Shown in pieces: positions 60,082 to 64,000 of a stretch of DNA of 64,000 bases. The stretch lies in assembly GCA_020635675.1 (NCBI GenBank), contig JACJZJ010000004.1:372001-436000 (forward strand). Reading direction: 5' to 3'. Source of the DNA: Flavobacteriales bacterium. Its GTDB lineage: Bacteria > Bacteroidota > Bacteroidia > Flavobacteriales_F > PHOS-HE28. Made by a program: the position numbers and the translations under genes. How positions within the stretch are numbered: position 1 is the stretch's first letter; each line of letters begins with the position of its first letter. Below the pieces are notes generated by a model. That model saw only the letters and a program-made list of their open reading frames with translations. It had not been told where the DNA came from and did not search any database.

Positions 60082-60702
60082 ATGAAAGCGAATATCGCTC
60101 TCTATCTCTCGAAGTTGTTGCCGGCCGGCGTCCTCGCGCTTCTGCGGAACGTGGTGGCCAAGATGACCGGCAACGCCGCCTTCGCGACACCCCTGGTGCC
60201 GCTGGCGGACATGACGGCGAAGGCGGACGAACTGCAGGCGGCCATCGAGGAGGCCACCTTCGGAAGCCGCCAGAGCAAGCTCCTGCGGGACGAGATCCTG
60301 GAGGAGGCCAAGGCGATGCTGGATGCGCAGGCGGGCTACGTGCGGGGTGTGTGCAACGGCGAGGCGGCCCTGCTGGAAAGCAGCGGGTTCGACCTGGCCA
60401 AGCCCCGCGAGCCCATCGGCGTGCCGGGCATCCCCCAGGACATGCGGGCCGGCATCACCAACCGCCGCGGCGAACTGAAGCTGCGGTGGAAGAGCGTGCA
60501 CGGCGCACGCGGCTACCAGGTGTGGATGACCGACAAGGACCCCACCCTGGAGGCCAACTGGCAGGCCATCGGCTACACCACGCGCGTCACCCATCTGGTG
60601 GACAGCCTGGACAGCTTCAAGGCCTACTGGTTCTGCGTGAGCGCCATCGGCACCGCCGGTGAAGGCATGCAGAGCGACCCGGCCATGGGCCGCGCCGCCT
60701 GA
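60082..60702 (+). CDS. Fibronectin type III-domain protein
   Basis: A 206-residue protein. The first half (about 1-115) is helical and alanine-rich (MTAKADELQAAIEEATFGSR and ILEEAKAMLDAQAGYVRG). The second half (about 120-206) is a fibronectin type III domain with ELKLRWKSVHGARGYQVWMT and VDSLDSFKAYWFCVSAIGTAGEG. No signal peptide is evident, so it may be cytoplasmic or use another route. The ATG at 60082 precedes a clean N terminus. A strong hairpin terminator follows at 60734. Similar proteins with one Fn3 domain and a helical N terminus recur in Bacteroidota; function unknown. Confidence 0.75.
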   Translation: MKANIALYLSKLLPAGVLALLRNVVAKMTGNAAFATPLVPLADMTAKADELQAAIEEATFGSRQSKLLRDEILEEAKAMLDAQAGYVRGVCNGEAALLESSGFDLAKPREPIGVPGIPQDMRAGITNRRGELKLRWKSVHGARGYQVWMTDKDPTLEANWQAIGYTTRVTHLVDSLDSFKAYWFCVSAIGTAGEGMQSDPAMGRAA

Positions 60703-60733
60703 GGCCGACGCCTCTTCGTCACCCCCTCTTCAA

Positions 60734-60767
60734 GCGAAAACCCCGGTGCCTCGGCCGGGGTTTTTCG
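60734..60767 (+). terminator. Terminator of the Fn3 gene
   Basis: GCGAAAACCCCGG pairs with CCGGGGTTTTTCGC across a short loop and is followed by TTTT. It lies 32 bp after the stop at 60702 and may act in both directions. Confidence 0.75.
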
Positions 60768-60794
60768 CTTTTGGGGGGGGTGGGCGACAAAACA

Positions 60795-60826
60795 AGCGGG
60801 CGCCCGGTGATCACCGGGCGCCCGCT
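60795..60826 (-). terminator. Perfect 32-bp palindrome, terminator of the S74/T9SS gene
   Basis: A perfect palindrome centred between 60810 and 60811 (arm AGCGGGCGCCCGGTGA). On the minus strand it follows the stop of the gene at 60865 and is trailed by TTGTTTTG, so it fits a terminator. Confidence 0.65.
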
Positions 60827-60864
60827 GTCATGGAACTTGTGCTACGTGTTCCCTGCTTCCGTCC

Positions 60865-63078
60865 CTACCGGCCCACCTTCACCGCCTTCTTCACCAGCGG
60901 GGTGTCGTTCCGGTACAGGGTCACGTAGTAGATGCCCGCCGCCAGGTCCCGGGTGTTCCAGGTCATGCTGTACGCGCCCGCCTCCTGTGCGGCCTCGCGA
61001 AGCACCAGCAGTTGCATGCCGGCGCCATCGCTCACCACCACGCGCACGGGCCCGCCTTCGGCCAGGCGATAGCTCACCGTGGTGCTTTCGGTAAAGGGGT
61101 TCGGGGCGATGGTGAGGTCGGTGGTGGGCGCTGTGCTCCTGATGGTGGGCGCAGCCCCCTGGCCACCCTCCTGCACGGGTGCCGCATTCCCCGAAGGGGC
61201 GGCGGCGCAGCAGGCGGCAAGGGATTGCTCCATGGCGTCCAGGCGGGTGGCCTGGTCGTCAATGGTGGCCTGCTGCTCTTGCATCGCGGCGATCAGCACC
61301 GGGATCAGGCCGGTATAGTTCAGGGTCTTGTATTCGGCCGCGGCATGGATCACATTCCCCAGAGAGTCCACGACCGGCGGTTGGACTGCCGTGGAAACCA
61401 ACTGCGGAAGTACTTGCTCGACCTCCTGGGCTATCAGCCCGATCTGTGGACCTTCCTCCAGCCCCATTTCCGGAAAGGTCTCTGTCAAGAACTCGTATGT
61501 CTTCGGTTGCAATTGCGCGATCATGGTGCTTGCATCCGTCAACTCCTCAACGTTCGTCTTCAGATCCTCATCCGAGGTCACATAGACGTTGCCATTGACA
61601 TAGCACCGGTTGCTGATCTTGACCATTCCACTGAAGTACCCGGCCCAATGGGAGGCTGACGATGTCGTGTCCATATCGGTATCGGACACGTTGCCATATA
61701 CACCATACCGATAGTCCCCTGTGGCGGCATATCCATATACCCCGTAGCCATAGGTAGGGTCTTGGGTGCCACCTGACTTGCCATAGACCCCGTATGCTGA
61801 TGTGACATCCGTGGATTGTGTTGCCGCAGTTGCTGACAGGCCATAGGCCGAGGTTGCGGTGACCGATGGTTGCACGTAGGCTGTCGTTCTTACTCCGTAA
61901 GTGCCGACCGAACCATTGTACGCCGTGGACTGGATGCCGAATGCGTTCGATGCATAGCTATCGGCATCAGGAACCTCCGCTTTTGCCCAAAGTGCCGTTT
62001 CATCGTAGCCCGGGCTGTCCATGAGCAGAGAGAACAATCCGGCTTGATCGGAGGCGTCCGGCGTGTCAGGTTCATGACGCACGTGGAATTTGGCGCTCGG
62101 CGTGCCCAGTCCAACACCGACCTTCCATGAATCGTCATTGCATGAACCGGATCCGGTCCAGGCGGTCGTGATGTAATGCAACATGGTACTCTCCTTCCAA
62201 TCGCAATCCGCCTGCCCTGTCAATGTTGAAGCGGGCCGCCAGTGCACCACGCCGTCATTGTCCACCGCCATGATCCGCGAGAGCGTATCGATCGGCGGGT
62301 CGCTGGGCAGCTGCCGGATCCGCACCTTGCCGTCCAGCACGTCCAGCCGCTGGCTGGGGGTGGCCCCTTGACCGAACCAATCCCCGATGCCCACGAACAC
62401 CTCCGATCCGCTGTCGTGCGGATAGAGTTGCATGGCCTCCAGACCCTCCAGGGATCCATTGCCCGTGGTGCTGGCATCGTAGTCCGAGGTGAAAATGAAC
62501 CGCAGCCGGTCACCCAACCAGGTGCCCGGGTTGTCGCTCCAGTTGATGATCATGTCGGTATAGTCCACCTGCTCTCCGGACGTATAGTCCGACGAGTCGT
62601 TGTAGGTGTACTTCTGACCGATGTACCCCAGATCACCGTTGCCGGTGAACGTGACCCCGTTGCGCATCCATGGCCTGTACCCGTTCTGCTGTGCGTAGTT
62701 GCTTACGCTGTTGTCCGTGCTATCGGCCAGATGCAACCTGCTGAAAATGCCGGAAGGGGTATAGGAAGGGTCGAAGAGTCGCGGCTGGTTGCTGACCCCC
62801 AGGAACCCGTTCTGCAGGATGCCCGAGAAGCCGTTGATCGTGGCTGATCGGGTCTGCCAGAGCTGCATCCGTTGGAGGCTGTCGGTGTACCAAGCGATCG
62901 GCTGGTTCAGATCATGCCGCACCATCAACGGGAAGTTGTTGGTCGCCGTGTTATCCCAACCCAGGAAATCCGTCACCCCACCAGAGTTTCCAACCACGGT
63001 GGTTTGACCGACCACATTTTCAGTAGCCAGCAATAGCGCACCAAGTATCAGGTGCTTCAAGAATTTCTTCGTTCTCAT
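60865..63078 (-). CDS. T9SS cargo protein with S74 intramolecular-chaperone domain
   Basis: A 737-residue secreted protein. The signal peptide ends NVVGQ. A beta-rich shaft follows (about 30-500). It includes many Tyr-Gly repeats such as YGYGVYGYAATGDYRYGVYG, which suggest a trimeric beta-helix. An S74 chaperone domain (about 520-620) has SDEDLKTNVEEL (Ser-Lys dyad), MIAQLQPKTYEF, GLIAQEVEQVLPQLV and LNYTGLIPVLIAAMQEQQ. The C terminus (about 665-737) is a T9SS type A sorting domain: TIAPNPFTESTTVSY, then AGIYYVTLYRN and KKAVKVGR. Such proteins form surface fibres. The ATG at 63078 lies 4 bp after an AAAGGA element. The palindrome at 60795 ends the transcript. Confidence 0.88.
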   Translation of the reverse strand: MRTKKFLKHLILGALLLATENVVGQTTVVGNSGGVTDFLGWDNTATNNFPLMVRHDLNQPIAWYTDSLQRMQLWQTRSATINGFSGILQNGFLGVSNQPRLFDPSYTPSGIFSRLHLADSTDNSVSNYAQQNGYRPWMRNGVTFTGNGDLGYIGQKYTYNDSSDYTSGEQVDYTDMIINWSDNPGTWLGDRLRFIFTSDYDASTTGNGSLEGLEAMQLYPHDSGSEVFVGIGDWFGQGATPSQRLDVLDGKVRIRQLPSDPPIDTLSRIMAVDNDGVVHWRPASTLTGQADCDWKESTMLHYITTAWTGSGSCNDDSWKVGVGLGTPSAKFHVRHEPDTPDASDQAGLFSLLMDSPGYDETALWAKAEVPDADSYASNAFGIQSTAYNGSVGTYGVRTTAYVQPSVTATSAYGLSATAATQSTDVTSAYGVYGKSGGTQDPTYGYGVYGYAATGDYRYGVYGNVSDTDMDTTSSASHWAGYFSGMVKISNRCYVNGNVYVTSDEDLKTNVEELTDASTMIAQLQPKTYEFLTETFPEMGLEEGPQIGLIAQEVEQVLPQLVSTAVQPPVVDSLGNVIHAAAEYKTLNYTGLIPVLIAAMQEQQATIDDQATRLDAMEQSLAACCAAAPSGNAAPVQEGGQGAAPTIRSTAPTTDLTIAPNPFTESTTVSYRLAEGGPVRVVVSDGAGMQLLVLREAAQEAGAYSMTWNTRDLAAGIYYVTLYRNDTPLVKKAVKVGR

Positions 63079-63123
63079 GTCCTTTCGTGTCAAGTGTTCA
63101 CTGAAAGGACCGGAACGATGCGT

Positions 63124-64000
63124 TCACTCGGTCAATACGAACTTGTGCGTTTCCACCCGGCCATGATGCGTTAGGCGCAACAGATATGCACCGCGTGCCC
63201 ACGAACCCACTTCCAGCACCCAGCGATCGCTGCCGATCCAGCCCTGCCGCATCATGCGTCCCACCGCATCCAGCACCTGTGCTTCAGCCCCGCCCGTTGG
63301 CCCACGACCAGTCGATCCTGCGCAGGATTGGGGAACAATGCCGGGCCTGCGGCCTGCGTCTCACCCACACCCTGTCCCAGATCGCAAACCATCCGGGCTG
63401 GCTGACACACAGACTGCATCCACCAAAGTGTATGCCCGAGGCAACCAGTACCAAGGAATGCCCTCTGGAGAAAACTGCAGCGTATCCGTCAAGGCATTGC
63501 TGAAGAATTGCCCGATCATCACATACTGGTAGGCACTGTCCGCCACAAAGCTGCCGCTCACCAGGGTCCAACCCACCGTATCCGCGAGGATCTGCGGATA
63601 CTGGATGTGCGCATGGTCGGGCGGCACCGGGTAGGGATCACCCCAAGCCCACGGGCGGTCCTGCATGGTAAAGAGCATGCCCACCTTGTCATTCGCCAAC
63701 CAGATCTGCGGATACTCGGCGTTGCCGCCGAACGCCGCGTTCGCCCTGAAGCTGCAGTAGTAGGTTTGCCCCACCACCAAGGGTTCCAGCAAAGGTGCCA
63801 TTATCCATTCACGGTTCTCGGTTGAGCCATTCACATGGTACGTGTGGATACCCGCGCATGAGGAACCCTCGAATGGCGCCTGAAAAGTGAAAAAAATTCA
63901 ATGGCAGCCCTAAGGCACTACCATACGGCAAGCAGCCCTGCAAGTAATCCGGGGTAACATTGGCGCTATGCCAATAGAGAGGGCCATCCACTCCGAAGCC
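63124..64000 (-). pseudogene. Frameshifted T9SS cargo gene (5' end beyond window)
   Basis: A secreted beta-sandwich protein split over three frames on the minus strand. Frame 2 runs from the window edge to about 63895 (DGPLYWHSANVTPDYLQGCL). Frame 1 runs to about 63375 (FEGSSCAGIHTYHVNGSTEN, GQTYYCSFRANAAFGG, YTLVDAVCVSASPD). Frame 0 covers about 63370-63290 (CDLGQGVGETQ, LFPNPAQDRLVVGQ). Frame 1 resumes to the stop at 63124 (AEAQVLDAVGRMM, HGRVETHKFVLTE), ending a T9SS type A domain. The shifts fall near a seven-base A/T run at 63893-63899 and a GGGG run. This may be a decayed gene or homopolymer errors in assembly. Confidence 0.75.

Overview
The window is about 64 kb of GC-rich bacterial chromosome (roughly 60-65 % G+C by eye) from a member of the Bacteroidota, most probably a high-GC environmental Flavobacteriales-type lineage. 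The evidence is: type IX secretion (T9SS) cargo with C-terminal sorting domains, a PorE-like TPR/beta-propeller/OmpA protein, a FISUMP-domain lipoprotein, NhaD antiporters, a bacillithiol deacetylase, and Bacteroidota-style -7 elements (TAnnTTTG) a few bases upstream of many start codons. Species-level identity cannot be read from the sequence.

Layout. 1-9.8 kb: a partial TPR protein, an RND/MMPL exporter, a LemA/TPM/TPM/TerB-J operon, and an isoaspartyl peptidase - PAP2 - DUF4920 cluster. 9.3-14.4 kb: a RimB-like retropepsin, an FAD carotenoid-desaturase-like oxidoreductase with a DUF1295 membrane enzyme, a PHB-depolymerase-like esterase and a RimK-type ligase. 14.4-22 kb: two secreted proteases (one metallo, one serine) that share an unusual C-terminal module with two dockerin-like loops, on either side of a GT-C glycosyltransferase and TerC. 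22-31.5 kb: a PorE-like OmpA protein and an AsmA-like protein in one operon, a dicarboxylate symporter coupled to aroC, a GT4 glycosyltransferase and a DinB protein. 31.5-37.3 kb: two tandem NhaD antiporters, DUF2892, a Crp/Fnr regulator divergent from a cation diffusion facilitator, a 1-Cys peroxiredoxin and tRNA-His. 37.3-42.1 kb: a glycan cluster (GT4, formyltransferase/beta-propeller fusion, flippase, DUF1287). 42.1-48.7 kb: bshB1 coupled to a lipoprotein glutathione peroxidase, an exported acetolactate decarboxylase, secreted unknowns and a SulP transporter.

48.7-54.8 kb is a lower-GC defense-like island and the most unusual part of the window. A type IIG/ISP-like restriction-modification gene on the minus strand is followed by three modules of small membrane proteins (one resembling the putative AbiC abortive-infection family). 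Each module is followed by a partial, diverged copy of the restriction gene's own 3' end, so the island looks like a stack of cassettes accumulated at the 3' end of the R-M gene. A second, smaller case of the same architecture lies at 57.0-58.5 kb, where a degenerate copy of the 3' end of a 69-codon gene sits beyond a SRAP (HMCES/YedK) gene.

54.8-64 kb: a FISUMP lipoprotein, SRAP, three 23-bp dyad repeats before an XRE regulator, an 11-unit 44-bp tandem repeat open in all three forward frames, a fibronectin-III protein, a T9SS cargo protein with an S74 chaperone domain, and a frameshifted T9SS cargo gene that runs off the window. All functional assignments are from reading translated sequence and motifs; no database search was run.
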